From NCBI GenBank assembly GCA_040386155.1, contig JAZKFZ010000003.1:1054001-1118000 (forward strand): a stretch of DNA of 64,000 bases, given 5' to 3'. Below the pieces are notes generated by a model. That model was given only the letters and a program-made list of their open reading frames with translations. It was not told the origin of the DNA and did not search any database. Made by a program: the position numbers and the translations under genes. This DNA comes from M0103 sp040386155. Its GTDB lineage: Bacteria; Bacteroidota; Bacteroidia; Flavobacteriales_D; Crocinitomicaceae. Positions 45,401-52,329 of the stretch are shown in pieces (within the stretch, counting starts at the first letter, position 1; each line of letters begins with the position of its first letter).

Positions 45401-45563
45401 TCCATTGTTCAAAATCAGATTTCGTTTCGAGTTCAGTATTCTCACCAAGGCGAATTGCATGCATTTCATCTGTGTAGCAGCGGATTGATTGCGCACTAGC
45501 GGAGAATAGTGCGAACGTGGAAATAAGGCATAATATGCCCTTTCTTAAGTAGTTAATAGACAT
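39471..45563 (-). CDS. Secreted M43-type (pappalysin-like) metalloprotease with PKD domains, repeats and T9SS sorting domain
   Basis: 2030 residues. Signal peptide ends about residue 25 (FSASAQ). Zinc site 'HEVGHWLGLRH' (His264, Glu265, His268, His274) with Met-turn 'ENYMDYTDD' (Met322) defines an M43-like metzincin. Then come CARDB/MAM-like beta domains, two PKD domains ('SYAWSFPGGTPPTST', 'SYAWTFAGGSPGTST'), four tandem 76-residue repeats ('GGSTTITATGGSTYTWSPAT' type) and three repeats of about 148 residues ('VSNQCGQSVL' type). The end, 'NLMPNPTNGIFTIELQG' to 'YSVKVETIQSSRILQVIVSQ', is a type A T9SS sorting domain. Predicted to be exported and attached at the cell surface; the peptidase target is unknown. 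Confidence 0.9.
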   Translation of the reverse strand: MSINYLRKGILCLISTFALFSASAQSIRCYTDEMHAIRLGENTELETKSDFEQWMQDEVEFRQQALIVGGVYQIPVVVHVIHNGEAVGTATNVSLAAIQSQIDVLNEDFRKMLGTNGYNTHPSGADTKIEFCLAKRRPDGSAFPGGEDGVNRIPRSTAGFTAPPFSTAYIDATIKPYTYNNNTPAVVGGYARGWDPSKYLNIWLCNISGGILGYAQFPESSIGGMGCGTQAASTDGVVFLYNSIGKSAITGFPGPYNEGRTATHEVGHWLGLRHIWGDGNCTVDDFCNDTPEAGAANYGCPAGTNSCTSAAPDFPDMIENYMDYTDDLCMNIFTNDQKMRMRIVLESSPRRLALINSDACVPPNNNDARVINILNPIGDNCVGSIVPQVTIRNCGANNLTSATINYKVDNGATTTFAWTGTLTPNSTANVTLPAFTTILGQHEFKSWNTLPNGVVDPAPALDTSSLDFMVSNGLEAPFLEDFENGNFTPDIRWTNVNTGSDCYEWNGASATSITGAFENNAAMFTGFGNGTTNTENLITPIFLLPCNATAANIQFDVAYRQRQAGANNRLYIEISENCGTTWNAVPIYDKSGTVLATQTGTTTTSYYPTAAGNWRTETVDLSSFVTGTSKNVKFRIRAVAVNNGQNIWVDNFRFNATTPGEIDVTLSSTDVLDGGFANMGSATAGANLVSTFTVTNSGTTSLTLTNPITVTGAGFSLTTGFGSTTLAAGASTTFQVTFNSAVGGAFTGNVSFANNDCDESPFNFQLQATATVNPPVADFSGTPTVICAGATVTYTNLSTGAVSYAWSFPGGTPPTSTAANPTVTYAAAGTYNVVLTATNAYGSDVETKTNYITVVSGAAVPLPISEGFVSTTFAPTGWSIVNTNSSVTWVRTTAAGFAPTATSSMMFDNFNVNDADDDEVRLTAANFSGLVSAQLTFDVAYARYSAANFDGLQVRVSTDCGGTFTTVYDKSNTVLATNGGANVTTAFTPTAAQWRTETVNLNAYINNPNVIVLFKNMSGYGNRLFVDNVNLTGVTGATPPVASFTGTPTTICPGGSVTYTNTTTGAPISYAWTFAGGSPGTSTATNPTVTYATPGTYTVTLVATNGAGSDTETLTNYVTVGPLPTINAGSDVAICNGASTTLNSSGGTTYTWSPATGLSGTTGATVTANPTATQTYTVSGTSAAGCVNTDQVVVTVNPLPTISAGIDKAICIGGSTTITATGGSTYTWSPATGLSATSGATVTANPASTQTYTVTGTSAAGCTNTDQMILTVNPLPTISAGTDNAICLGGSTTITATGGSTYAWSPATGLSATTGATVTANPAATQTYTVTGTSAAGCLNTDQMILTVNPLPTVSAGIDKSICAGGSTTITATGGSTYTWSPATGLSATTGTTVTANPASTQTYTVTGTSTLGCTNTDQMILTVNPAPTITNGGSINPSTCGTSTGSITVNGAGTGTVSWTGAATGNSGSVTLPFTMTNLIAGSYAITFNNGTCSSSVLNVSISDPSAPSAPVVTVSNQCGQSVLSTSGTNLLWSTGSTATSITVTTGGVYTVTQSSAGCTSSAGSGTAAPLVVPTISLGTQVSPTTCGGTNGSIQITGSGSGSGTVSWSGTATGSQAAVSLPYTITALGAGPYSITFNNGTCVSNTLNATLNSGGAPSAPLVTVSNQCGQSVLTTSGSNLLWSTGSSATSITVTTGGTYTVTQTVSGCTSTAGSGIATPLTGTIIALGTTVDPSTCGVSDGTIQITGSGTGTISWSGSASGSQAAVTLPYVITGLGSGTYTVSFNNGTCPSNSVNATLNGGTTPSAPIVTVDNQCGMSVLSATGSNLVWSTTETSASITVTTSGSFFVSQTVGGCTSPVATVTASPFSFPTVTQSPFADVCIDDAAFTLSGGSPAGGTYSGTGVIAGVFDPSIAGFGTFAISYQFTDGNNCSAIVQQSINVGCSSVDENGESQINLMPNPTNGIFTIELQGDVLQNIAIFDQTGRLVLEQQNLNGNSIQFNLSSFGTGVYSVKVETIQSSRILQVIVSQ
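39970..41290 (-). repeat. Three direct repeats of about 441-447 bp inside the metalloprotease gene
   Basis: The marker CCACATTGATT occurs at 40114, 40555 and 41002 (spacing 441 and 447 bases). Each unit encodes a 'PSTCG.S.GSI.I.G' part, a 'YTITFNNGTC' part and 'VSNQCGQSVL..SG.NLLWSTGS'. The copies have diverged by many synonymous changes. Confidence 0.8.
41275..42185 (-). repeat. Four direct repeats of 228 bp inside the metalloprotease gene
   Basis: Aligned markers (AATCATTTGATC or variants) lie at 41301, 41529 and 41757 with a fourth near 41985: 228 bases or 76 residues per unit. Each encodes 'LPTISAGIDKAICIGGSTTI' variants. The repeats are protein-level conserved with scattered synonymous differences. 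Confidence 0.85.
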
Positions 45564-45717
45564 CGTTTTCTTAGTTTTAGCAGGACTAAAATAAGAAACT
45601 TAAATGAAATACTGACAAATTTTATAAAAAGTGGATCGATTTTCTTTCAACAAAAAAACAAAGAGCCTTGTTCATAAATGGTTTTAAAATTGACCTAATT
45701 GTTAAATAAATAACAAA

Positions 45718-46671
45718 TCAATTAAAAAGTGAATCAACAAATTCTGTTCGACTAAACAACTGTAAATCGTTCATTCCTTCACCTACACCAATGTATTTAA
45801 CCGGGATTTTCATTTGATCAGAGATTCCAATTACAACACCACCTTTGGCTGTGCCATCTAATTTTGTAATTGCTAAAGCTGTTATTTCTGTTGCCAATGC
45901 AAATTGCTTTGCTTGCTCGAAAGCATTTTGTCCTGTCGACCCATCTAAAACCAGTAAGACTTCATGAGGGGCATTCGGGATCACCTTCTCCATCACTCGC
46001 TTTATTTTACTTAGTTCGTTCATTAAGTTAACTTTATTGTGCAAACGGCCAGCCGTATCAATAATAACTACATCAGCATTTTGTGCTTTTGCAGATTGAA
46101 GTGTATCAAAGGCCACAGAAGCTGGATCTGCTCCCATTCCTTGTTGCACAATTGGCACACCTACTCGATCTGCCCAAATAATCAATTGATCTACAGCAGC
46201 AGCACGAAAGGTATCAGCGGCCCCTAAAACAACTTTTTTTCCTGACGATTTTAGTTGGTGCGCTAACTTTCCGATAGTAGTAGTTTTTCCCACTCCATTA
46301 ACACCAACAACCATAATGACATACGGTTCACCTGCGGTGTCAGGAATAAAAATTTCGTTGAGGTCAGTGGTTTTATTTTCTTCGAGTAAACCAACTATTT
46401 CTTCCTTTAGAATTGTATTGAGCTCTGACGCATTCAACACCTTGTCCCTTGCCACACGATTTTGAATTCTATTGACAATCTTCAAAGTGGTTTCAACACC
46501 AACATCAGAGGTGATTAACACTTCCTCCAAATTATCAAGTACCTCATCATCAACTGTAGATTTACCAACAATCGTTCTGGCAATTTTTGACAAAAAACTT
46601 TCCTTGGTCTTTTCCAGACCTTTGTCTAAAACTTCCTTTTTCTCTCTTGAAAATAAACCAAAAAATGCCAT
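45718..46671 (-). CDS. ftsY: Signal recognition particle receptor FtsY
   Basis: 317 residues. NG-domain GTPase with an N-domain helical bundle, P-loop 'GVNGVGKT' (123-130), 'LGAADTFRAAAVDQLIIWAD', 'VVIIDTAGRLHNKVNLMNEL', 'AITKLDGTAKGGVV' and 'YIGVGEGMNDLQLF'. The acidic A-domain of E. coli FtsY is absent, as usual in Bacteroidota, leaving a short basic N-terminus. It docks SRP-ribosome complexes at the membrane. It follows the rpmB-rpmG-DUF4295 genes, with a hairpin between. Confidence 0.95.
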   Translation of the reverse strand: MAFFGLFSREKKEVLDKGLEKTKESFLSKIARTIVGKSTVDDEVLDNLEEVLITSDVGVETTLKIVNRIQNRVARDKVLNASELNTILKEEIVGLLEENKTTDLNEIFIPDTAGEPYVIMVVGVNGVGKTTTIGKLAHQLKSSGKKVVLGAADTFRAAAVDQLIIWADRVGVPIVQQGMGADPASVAFDTLQSAKAQNADVVIIDTAGRLHNKVNLMNELSKIKRVMEKVIPNAPHEVLLVLDGSTGQNAFEQAKQFALATEITALAITKLDGTAKGGVVIGISDQMKIPVKYIGVGEGMNDLQLFSRTEFVDSLFN

Positions 46672-46690
46672 AGTTATGTAAAAATAAGAA

Positions 46691-46717
46691 AGACTTTCCG
46701 AATATCGAAAAGTCTTA
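46691..46717 (-). terminator. Hairpin between the DUF4295 gene and ftsY
   Basis: AAGACTTTCCG / CGAAAAGTCTT stem (one mismatch) followed on the minus strand by TTCTTATTTTT. Probably attenuates or ends the ribosomal-protein transcript before ftsY. Confidence 0.55.
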
Positions 46718-46741
46718 ATAAAATCTATATGTTAAAAGGGA

Positions 46742-46894
46742 TTAGTTTTTAGTAAACCAATCTTTCACTTTATCATTGTGAACAATCTCTTCTTTGAAAT
46801 TGTATGAGCCTTTATCCGTTTTTATCATTTTGATAACTTTCGTGTGCTCCTTTCCTCCACCTTTTTGTAACGATGCTACTACTTTCTTTGCCAT
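46742..46894 (-). CDS. DUF4295 family small basic protein, probable ribosome component
   Basis: 50 residues: starts MAKKVVASLQKGGGKEHTKV and ends DKVKDWFTKN, ATG at 46894 and TAA at 46742. Very basic and lacking hydrophobic segments. It is a Bacteroidota-specific family coded directly after rpmG (nine bases away) and before ftsY. I recall that a small extra large-subunit protein (bL38) was reported in a flavobacterial ribosome structure and believe it may be this family, but could not check. The position and charge agree with a ribosomal role. Confidence 0.85.
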   Translation of the reverse strand: MAKKVVASLQKGGGKEHTKVIKMIKTDKGSYNFKEEIVHNDKVKDWFTKN

Positions 46895-46903
46895 GACTTA
46901 CAA

Positions 46904-47092
46904 TTATTTAATTTCCTTGTGAACGGTGTATCGTTTCAAGATTGGATTAAACTTCTTAATCTCCATTCTGTCTGGAGTATTTTTTCTATTTTTTGTAGTA
47001 ATGTAACGAGAAGTTCCAGGTCTACCTGAATCTTTATGCTCAGTACACTCTAAAATCACTTGAATTCTGTTGCCTTTTGCTTTCTTAGCCAT
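46904..47092 (-). CDS. rpmG: 50S ribosomal protein L33
   Basis: 62 residues: 'MAKKAKGNRIQVILECTEHK', 'SRYITTKNRKNTPDRMEIKK' and 'NPILKRYTVHKEIK'. This is the zinc-free (C-minus) type, since only one Cys remains of the four in zinc-binding L33. It sits between rpmB (46 bases upstream) and the DUF4295 gene. Confidence 0.95.
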   Translation of the reverse strand: MAKKAKGNRIQVILECTEHKDSGRPGTSRYITTKNRKNTPDRMEIKKFNPILKRYTVHKEIK

Positions 47093-47138
47093 TTCTTTTT
47101 CTTTTAAATTACCATTTCACAATGGAAATATCTAACTA

Positions 47139-47372
47139 TTACAAGTAACCTTTTGCACGTGCATCTTTGATGCAAGCAGTGATTCCTTTTTTATTTACTG
47201 TTCGCAAAGCCGAAGTAGAAATTTTCAAAGTAATAATCGTATCTTCTTCTGGAAGATAGAATTTCTTTGTTACCAAGTTCGGTAAAAATTTGCGTTTTGT
47301 TTTACGGTTAGAGTGAGAAACGTTGTTTCCTACCATTACCGATTTTCCTGTAAGTTGACAAACTCGTGACAT
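47139..47372 (-). CDS. rpmB: 50S ribosomal protein L28
   Basis: 77 residues from the ATG at 47372, giving MSRVCQLTGKSVMVGNNVSH, the standard N-terminus; a seven-residue longer start at 47393 is less likely. 'SNRKTKRKFLPNL' and 'ISTSALRTVNKKGI' complete the L28 pattern. A -33/-7 promoter pair (TTTG, TTTCTTTG) lies upstream. First gene of rpmB-rpmG-DUF4295. Confidence 0.95.
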   Translation of the reverse strand: MSRVCQLTGKSVMVGNNVSHSNRKTKRKFLPNLVTKKFYLPEEDTIITLKISTSALRTVNKKGITACIKDARAKGYL

Positions 47373-47408
47373 TGTATAATCGTTTTTATCCAAATTCTAA
47401 TTGGGGTG

Positions 47409-47440
47409 CAAAGAAAGGAAGAATTTCCTAATTACCCAAA
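47409..47440 (-). promoter_or_regulatory. Promoter of rpmB-rpmG-DUF4295
   Basis: On the minus strand, TTTG (47437-47440) and TTTCTTTG (47409-47416) with 20 bases between, followed by GCACCCC and a leader of about 35 bases. One mismatch to TAnnTTTG. Confidence 0.5.
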
Positions 47441-47446
47441 CATTTT

Positions 47447-48700
47447 TCATTTTTTTTCAATAGAAATATTCAAAATTATGCAACGTGCTAAATTAAGGGC
47501 ACTTAGAACGGTTGCTTGAATGTTTCTTTCTCTATTGATTCCAAAGATAAATTTCTTTGAAAACACTTTTCCTTTGTATGCTATTCCTACCCAAGTGGTC
47601 CCAACAGAATTGAATTCATCTCCACCATCTGGGCCGACATATCCCGTAGTTGAAATACAAAGGTCTAAGCCCAATTTTTGTGCGCCATTAGAGGCCATTG
47701 ATTCTGCAACTTCTTTACTTACCACTCCAAAATTATTGATGATTTCGATAGGCACTCCAACAACTTTTTCTTTCAATTCCTCCGTGTATGACAAAAAGGA
47801 ACCTTTGTAGAATGATGAAGCTCCCGCAATTGAAATTAACGAGGACGCAATTGCTCCAGCAGTGCAACTTTCAACAGTTCCAATCGATAATTTTTTTTCT
47901 TTTAGCAATTGAGCCAACACGCTGGGTAAAGTGTCATGTTCCTTCCCGAATACATAGTGCGGCATTTGCGCTCGTAACTCGTCAAAATAGCCTTCTATTT
48001 CGGTAGCTCGACTTTCACCCTCAAAAGATGTTAATCGAAGCTTAACAAGACCTGGAGATGGTAAATACGCTAAACTCAAGCCCACACTTCTGACTTTTTC
48101 CTCCCATGCTGCAATTCGATCTGCTAAAAACGACTCACCAATGCCTTGCACTAAAATTGTGGCATGATACATTGATTTTAGCTCAAAACGCTCTCTAATT
48201 CTATGTACAATTTCCTCTTCGAAAATACCTTTCATTTCATAGGGAACTCCTGGTAAACTTATCACTACTTTTCCGTCCGAATCGAACCACATTCCGGCGG
48301 CAGTTCCAAAGTTATTTGATAAGACTTCACATTTTGAGGGAAGCATTGCTTGTTGAATGTTTACCTCCAACATAGGCAAATTGCGTTGTTTAAAATAATT
48401 TTCAATTTTCTTAAAACTGGGTTCATGCAATTGCAATTCTGAATCAAAGTATCGACACAAGGTTGCTTTTGTAATATCGTCTTTTGTAGGCCCCAATCCG
48501 CCAGTAATAATAACCACATCACTTCGCTTTACGGAAATATCAATGGCATGCATTATTGCTTCAGCATCATCAGGAATGGTTGTAGCAAACATGATTCTGG
48601 CACCAATAGCCGTTAATTGCTGTCCCAACCAAGCAACATTGGTGTTGATCGTTTGTCCAATAAGTAATTCATCTCCGATGGATATCAAATCAACTTTCAT
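47447..48700 (-). CDS. cinA: CinA family protein (competence/damage-inducible; NMN deamidase domain)
   Basis: 417 residues. N-terminal MoCF-biosynthesis-like domain ('IGDELLIGQTINTNVAWLGQ', 'ITGGLGPTKDDITKATLC', 'SLPGVPYEMKGIFEE') and a C-terminal CinA deamidase domain ('GTVESCTAGAIASSLISIAG', 'TGYVGPDGGDEFNSVGTTW'). In other bacteria CinA combines ADP-ribose or pyrophosphatase activity with nicotinamide mononucleotide deamidase activity in NAD recycling. Complete. Its start overlaps the rlmD stop by four bases. Confidence 0.92.
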   Translation of the reverse strand: MKVDLISIGDELLIGQTINTNVAWLGQQLTAIGARIMFATTIPDDAEAIMHAIDISVKRSDVVIITGGLGPTKDDITKATLCRYFDSELQLHEPSFKKIENYFKQRNLPMLEVNIQQAMLPSKCEVLSNNFGTAAGMWFDSDGKVVISLPGVPYEMKGIFEEEIVHRIRERFELKSMYHATILVQGIGESFLADRIAAWEEKVRSVGLSLAYLPSPGLVKLRLTSFEGESRATEIEGYFDELRAQMPHYVFGKEHDTLPSVLAQLLKEKKLSIGTVESCTAGAIASSLISIAGASSFYKGSFLSYTEELKEKVVGVPIEIINNFGVVSKEVAESMASNGAQKLGLDLCISTTGYVGPDGGDEFNSVGTTWVGIAYKGKVFSKKFIFGINRERNIQATVLSALNLARCIILNISIEKK

Positions 48701-50133
48701 ATTTGAACTTTTTTAAATTTCGCCACCGACTCGATATGCCCAGTATGTGGAAATTGATCTACAAATGAAATTTTCTCCAATTCGTATCCTGCTTGCCTCA
48801 ATTGATCTGCATCTCGCGCTTGCGTTGAAGGATTACACGAAATATATACAATGGTACTTGCACCCAAATCAATCGTTTTTTGAAGTGTTTTTGGTGCAAT
48901 TCCGGCACGAGGTGGATCCAAAACAATAGTTGAAATTTTACCGTGAAACTCAGGATGTTCTTTCAAGAATTTCCCAACATCAGCAGCATAAAATTCGATG
49001 TTTGAAATATTATTTCGTTTGGCATTTCGTTTGGCGTCGACGATTGCTTCTTCAACGATATCGACTCCAATAATTTGAACATCACTTTTTCGTGTAGATA
49101 AAATTTGCCCGATGGTGCCTGTTCCGCAGAACAAGTCCATTACAATTCCATTATCCGGTATTGTCTCCTCAAAAACGTAATCCAATGCCTTGGTGTACAA
49201 GCGTTCAGCTCCTTTTGGATTCGTTTGAAAAAAGCTTTCCATGGAGATTTCAAACTCTAAGCCAAGTAATTTTTCAATGACAATTGGCTGCCCGAAAATT
49301 AGTGAGTTTTGCCCGTTTTCAATCTTTGCTCGATCGGCAACATTATCGTTAATAGTATGCTGAAATCCGGCCAATCGCTTGCCCAATTTTTCTTGCAAAT
49401 AAGAAGAGAAAGCCTGAATATCGAAGCTTTCAATTCCAACAGAGGAAGTGACTAAATTGATCAGCAATTGATCAGTAAAAAAAGATTTTCGCACTACTAA
49501 ATACCTGAAAAATCCTTCTTTTTTGGGTGGATGCCAAGCTGGTAAATTTGTTGCTTTGAGTAAATCTCTCACATCAATGAGTAAATTTTCCCACTGCTCA
49601 TCGAACATGCCGCTCGCTTTATTCAAGTTTTCCACTTTCCACCATGTTCCTCTGCGCTTAAATCCGAGCGCAAAAGCATCATCAATTTCTTCTCCAGTAT
49701 GGATGTCATGTTCAATAGTAGAGAATCCATATTCCATCTTGTTGCGATAGAAATAATGGTTGGGCGACGAAATAAATTCGTCAAAACGATCTGCTATGTC
49801 CTTGATTCCTGCTATTCTTGAAAAAACTTCTAAGGTAGATTCTAACTTGTATTTTTCTTGAATTTCCACTGGAACATGAATGTATGGTCCACCTGAAATT
49901 TCTTGGTAAGGAACTTCAATTTCATACGGAGAACGCACTAGGACATCAATCAACTTTGCTTCAGCGTATCGCTTTTTTTTGCTATCAATTTTCGCCCGAA
50001 CTTTCTGTCCTGGAAAAGCATTATCGACAAAAATGATGTAGGATCCTTGCTCGGATTCCAATTTGGCAATGCCTCGGCCTCCGAATGCATAGTTTTCGAT
50101 TTCTAAATCAATAATTTCTCCTCGCTGAAGCAC
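48697..50133 (-). CDS. rlmD: RlmD-family 23S rRNA (uracil-C5) methyltransferase without the Fe-S cysteines
   Basis: 478 residues. TRAM domain at the N-terminus ('IIDLEIENYAFGGRGIAKLE'), a central domain, and a SAM methyltransferase with 'MDLFCGTGTIGQIL', 'DPPRAGIAPKTLQ' and catalytic 'YISCNPSTQARD' (the methylating cysteine and its conserved surroundings). The four N-terminal cysteines that hold the 4Fe-4S cluster in E. coli RlmD are missing: the region reads 'EISGGPYIHVPVEIQEKYK'. So it is the cluster-free form. The target uracil is inferred. ATGA-coupled to cinA and 17 bases from lpxA. Confidence 0.85.
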   Translation of the reverse strand: MLQRGEIIDLEIENYAFGGRGIAKLESEQGSYIIFVDNAFPGQKVRAKIDSKKKRYAEAKLIDVLVRSPYEIEVPYQEISGGPYIHVPVEIQEKYKLESTLEVFSRIAGIKDIADRFDEFISSPNHYFYRNKMEYGFSTIEHDIHTGEEIDDAFALGFKRRGTWWKVENLNKASGMFDEQWENLLIDVRDLLKATNLPAWHPPKKEGFFRYLVVRKSFFTDQLLINLVTSSVGIESFDIQAFSSYLQEKLGKRLAGFQHTINDNVADRAKIENGQNSLIFGQPIVIEKLLGLEFEISMESFFQTNPKGAERLYTKALDYVFEETIPDNGIVMDLFCGTGTIGQILSTRKSDVQIIGVDIVEEAIVDAKRNAKRNNISNIEFYAADVGKFLKEHPEFHGKISTIVLDPPRAGIAPKTLQKTIDLGASTIVYISCNPSTQARDADQLRQAGYELEKISFVDQFPHTGHIESVAKFKKVQI

Positions 50134-50150
50134 AGTAAAATAGTTTGAGA

Positions 50151-50927
50151 TTAAATCATTCCACGAATGATTCCTTTGTCGGAGGAAGCAATAAAATCAA
50201 GAATTAACTTTCGATTCGGAGAATCTGCCATTGTTTCTTTTACCATTTCAACTCCTTTTGACACGTTATTATTTTGGATAAAAATAATTCGATATACATC
50301 TTCAATTTCACGCACCTGCTCGTCTGTGAAGCCTCTTCTACGTAGACCAACAGAGTTAACACCTGCGAATGTAATTGGTTCTCTTGCAGCCTTTACAAAT
50401 GGAGGAACATCCTTTCTTACAAGTGTAGCGCCAGCAACGAAAGCATGTTGGCCAATTCGCATAAATTGTTGCGTACCAACTCCTCCCTCTAAAATAGCGT
50501 AGTCCTCCACAATGCAATGACCTGAAAGTCCAACGTATGAAGCTAAAATAACACCATTACCAATTTGACAATCATGTGCAATGTGCACGTACGCCATGAT
50601 TAGGCAATGACTTCCAACTCTAGTAACCCACTTATCTTTGGTTGCTCTATGAATAGTTACACACTCTCGAATAACAGTATTATCACCAATTTCAACAGTG
50701 GTTTCCTCTCCTTCAAACTTTAAATCTTGAGGTACGGGGGCGATTACAGCGCCGGGAAAAATTTCGCAATTCTTGCCAATTCTAGCACCAGGATAAATAA
50801 CAACATTTGAATGAATCTTGGTGTTTTCTCCTATCACTACATTTTCATAAATTAGAGTAAACGGTCCAATTTCGACATTGTTGCCAATTGTTGCCTGTTC
50901 TGATACCTGCGCTAAATTGCTAATCAT
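50151..50927 (-). CDS. lpxA: UDP-N-acetylglucosamine acyltransferase
   Basis: 258 residues. Left-handed beta-helix of hexapeptide repeats ('IGPFTLIYENVVIGENTKIH', 'IGKNCEIFPGAVIAPVPQDL') with the catalytic His in 'AYVHIAHDCQIGN', then 'GLSGHCIVEDYAILEGG' and 'VNSVGLRRRGF'. First acylation step of lipid A synthesis. It is encoded one base after lpxC/fabZ, the usual Bacteroidota order lpxD - lpxC/fabZ - lpxA. Confidence 0.95.
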   Translation of the reverse strand: MISNLAQVSEQATIGNNVEIGPFTLIYENVVIGENTKIHSNVVIYPGARIGKNCEIFPGAVIAPVPQDLKFEGEETTVEIGDNTVIRECVTIHRATKDKWVTRVGSHCLIMAYVHIAHDCQIGNGVILASYVGLSGHCIVEDYAILEGGVGTQQFMRIGQHAFVAGATLVRKDVPPFVKAAREPITFAGVNSVGLRRRGFTDEQVREIEDVYRIIFIQNNNVSKGVEMVKETMADSPNRKLILDFIASSDKGIIRGMI

Positions 50928-50928
50928 A

Positions 50929-52329
50929 TTATGCTTTATCCTTGATTACTTGTGCTAGCATTTCAGCTTCCATTACGACCTTTCCGTTGACATAAGCCTT
51001 ACCACCCATTTCAACCAATCCTCTTCTGATAGGCGATAACAGCTCTAACTCAAAAACAATAGTATCTCCTGGGATCACTTTCTGCTTGAATTTCACTTTA
51101 TCTATTTTCATAAAATAAGTAGAATATAGATGAGGATCTTCCACTTTATTTAAGGCAAAAATACCCCCACATTGTGCCATTGCTTCTATTTGCAAAACTC
51201 CGGGGAATACTGGATTTCCGGGGAAATGCCCTTGAAAAATCGGCTCATTCATGGTTACATTTTTCACACCAACAATGGTATTCTCCTGCAAATCAATTAT
51301 TTTATCGACCATCAAGAAAGGAAAACGATGCGGCAACATTTTTTCGATATCATTAATGTCATACACCGGTTTACTCGTTAAGTCAAAGTATCTAGCTTCG
51401 TTTGCCTGCTTTTTGATTTGCTCTTTTAATACCTTAGCGAAGCGAACATTCCCGCTATGCCCAGGTCGTGCGGCTAAAATATGTGCTTTAATTGGCTTTC
51501 CAACTAATGCTAAATCACCAATAATATCAAGTAATTTATGTCGAGCAGGTTCATTTTCGAATTGCAATTTAATGCTATTCAAAACCCCTAATCCTTGAAT
51601 AGTAATGTCTAATTTTTCTTTTCCAAGTAACTTCGCAAGGCGATCCAATTCTTCTTTACTGACATCCATTCGGTCAACTAAAACAATTGCATTGTCTAAA
51701 TCTCCGCCTTTAATCAGATTATTAGAAGCTAAAAACTCCAATTCTCTCAAGAATACAAATGTTCTACAGCAAGCGATTTCCGACTTAAATTGAGATAAAT
51801 TGTACATACTTGCATGCTGCGTTCCAAGAACTGGCGACTTATAATCAACCATTACTGTTACACGGTACTCTGCATCTGGAACAGCTAAAAATTCAATTCC
51901 TCGTTCAGTATCTTCCCATTTAACATTTTCTGTTAGCTCCAAATACTCTCTATCGGCGTTTTGATCTTCATATCCAATCGCCTCTAAAGCAAGAACAAAA
52001 GGTAAAGAGCTACCATCCATAATTGGCATTTCTGGACCATCAATTTTAATCAATGCATTATCAACCTGACAAGCGTACAAGGCAGCCAAAACATGCTCCG
52101 TAGTATGCACCCGTGCTCCATTGGCTTCTAACGTCGTTCCTCTATCAGTAGAAACAACAAGATCTGCATCTGCCTTAATAATAGGCTGTTCATCCAGATC
52201 AACGCGTTGAAATTTATAGCCATGATTTTCTGCTGCGGGGCAGATTTCTAGTGTAACTTTCTCTCCAGTATGGAGTCCAACACCAATTAATTTTATTGCA
52301 CTTTTAAGCGTTCTCTGCTTTTCAGCCAT
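50929..52329 (-). CDS. lpxC: Fused UDP-3-O-acyl-GlcNAc deacetylase / 3-hydroxyacyl-ACP dehydratase (LpxC-FabZ)
   Basis: 466 residues. LpxC part (about 1-300): 'RTLKSAIKLIGVGLHTGEKV', zinc ligand in 'VHTTEHVLAALY', 'RHKLLDIIGDLALVGKPIKA' and 'AARPGHSGNVRFAK' with the other ligands and catalytic His. FabZ part (about 320-466): 'LPHRFPFLMVDKIID', 'GHFPGNPVFPGVLQIEAMAQ'. The fusion is characteristic of Bacteroidota/Chlorobi and joins the committed lipid A step to fatty-acid elongation. It overlaps lpxD by eight bases. Confidence 0.95.
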   Translation of the reverse strand: MAEKQRTLKSAIKLIGVGLHTGEKVTLEICPAAENHGYKFQRVDLDEQPIIKADADLVVSTDRGTTLEANGARVHTTEHVLAALYACQVDNALIKIDGPEMPIMDGSSLPFVLALEAIGYEDQNADREYLELTENVKWEDTERGIEFLAVPDAEYRVTVMVDYKSPVLGTQHASMYNLSQFKSEIACCRTFVFLRELEFLASNNLIKGGDLDNAIVLVDRMDVSKEELDRLAKLLGKEKLDITIQGLGVLNSIKLQFENEPARHKLLDIIGDLALVGKPIKAHILAARPGHSGNVRFAKVLKEQIKKQANEARYFDLTSKPVYDINDIEKMLPHRFPFLMVDKIIDLQENTIVGVKNVTMNEPIFQGHFPGNPVFPGVLQIEAMAQCGGIFALNKVEDPHLYSTYFMKIDKVKFKQKVIPGDTIVFELELLSPIRRGLVEMGGKAYVNGKVVMEAEMLAQVIKDKA

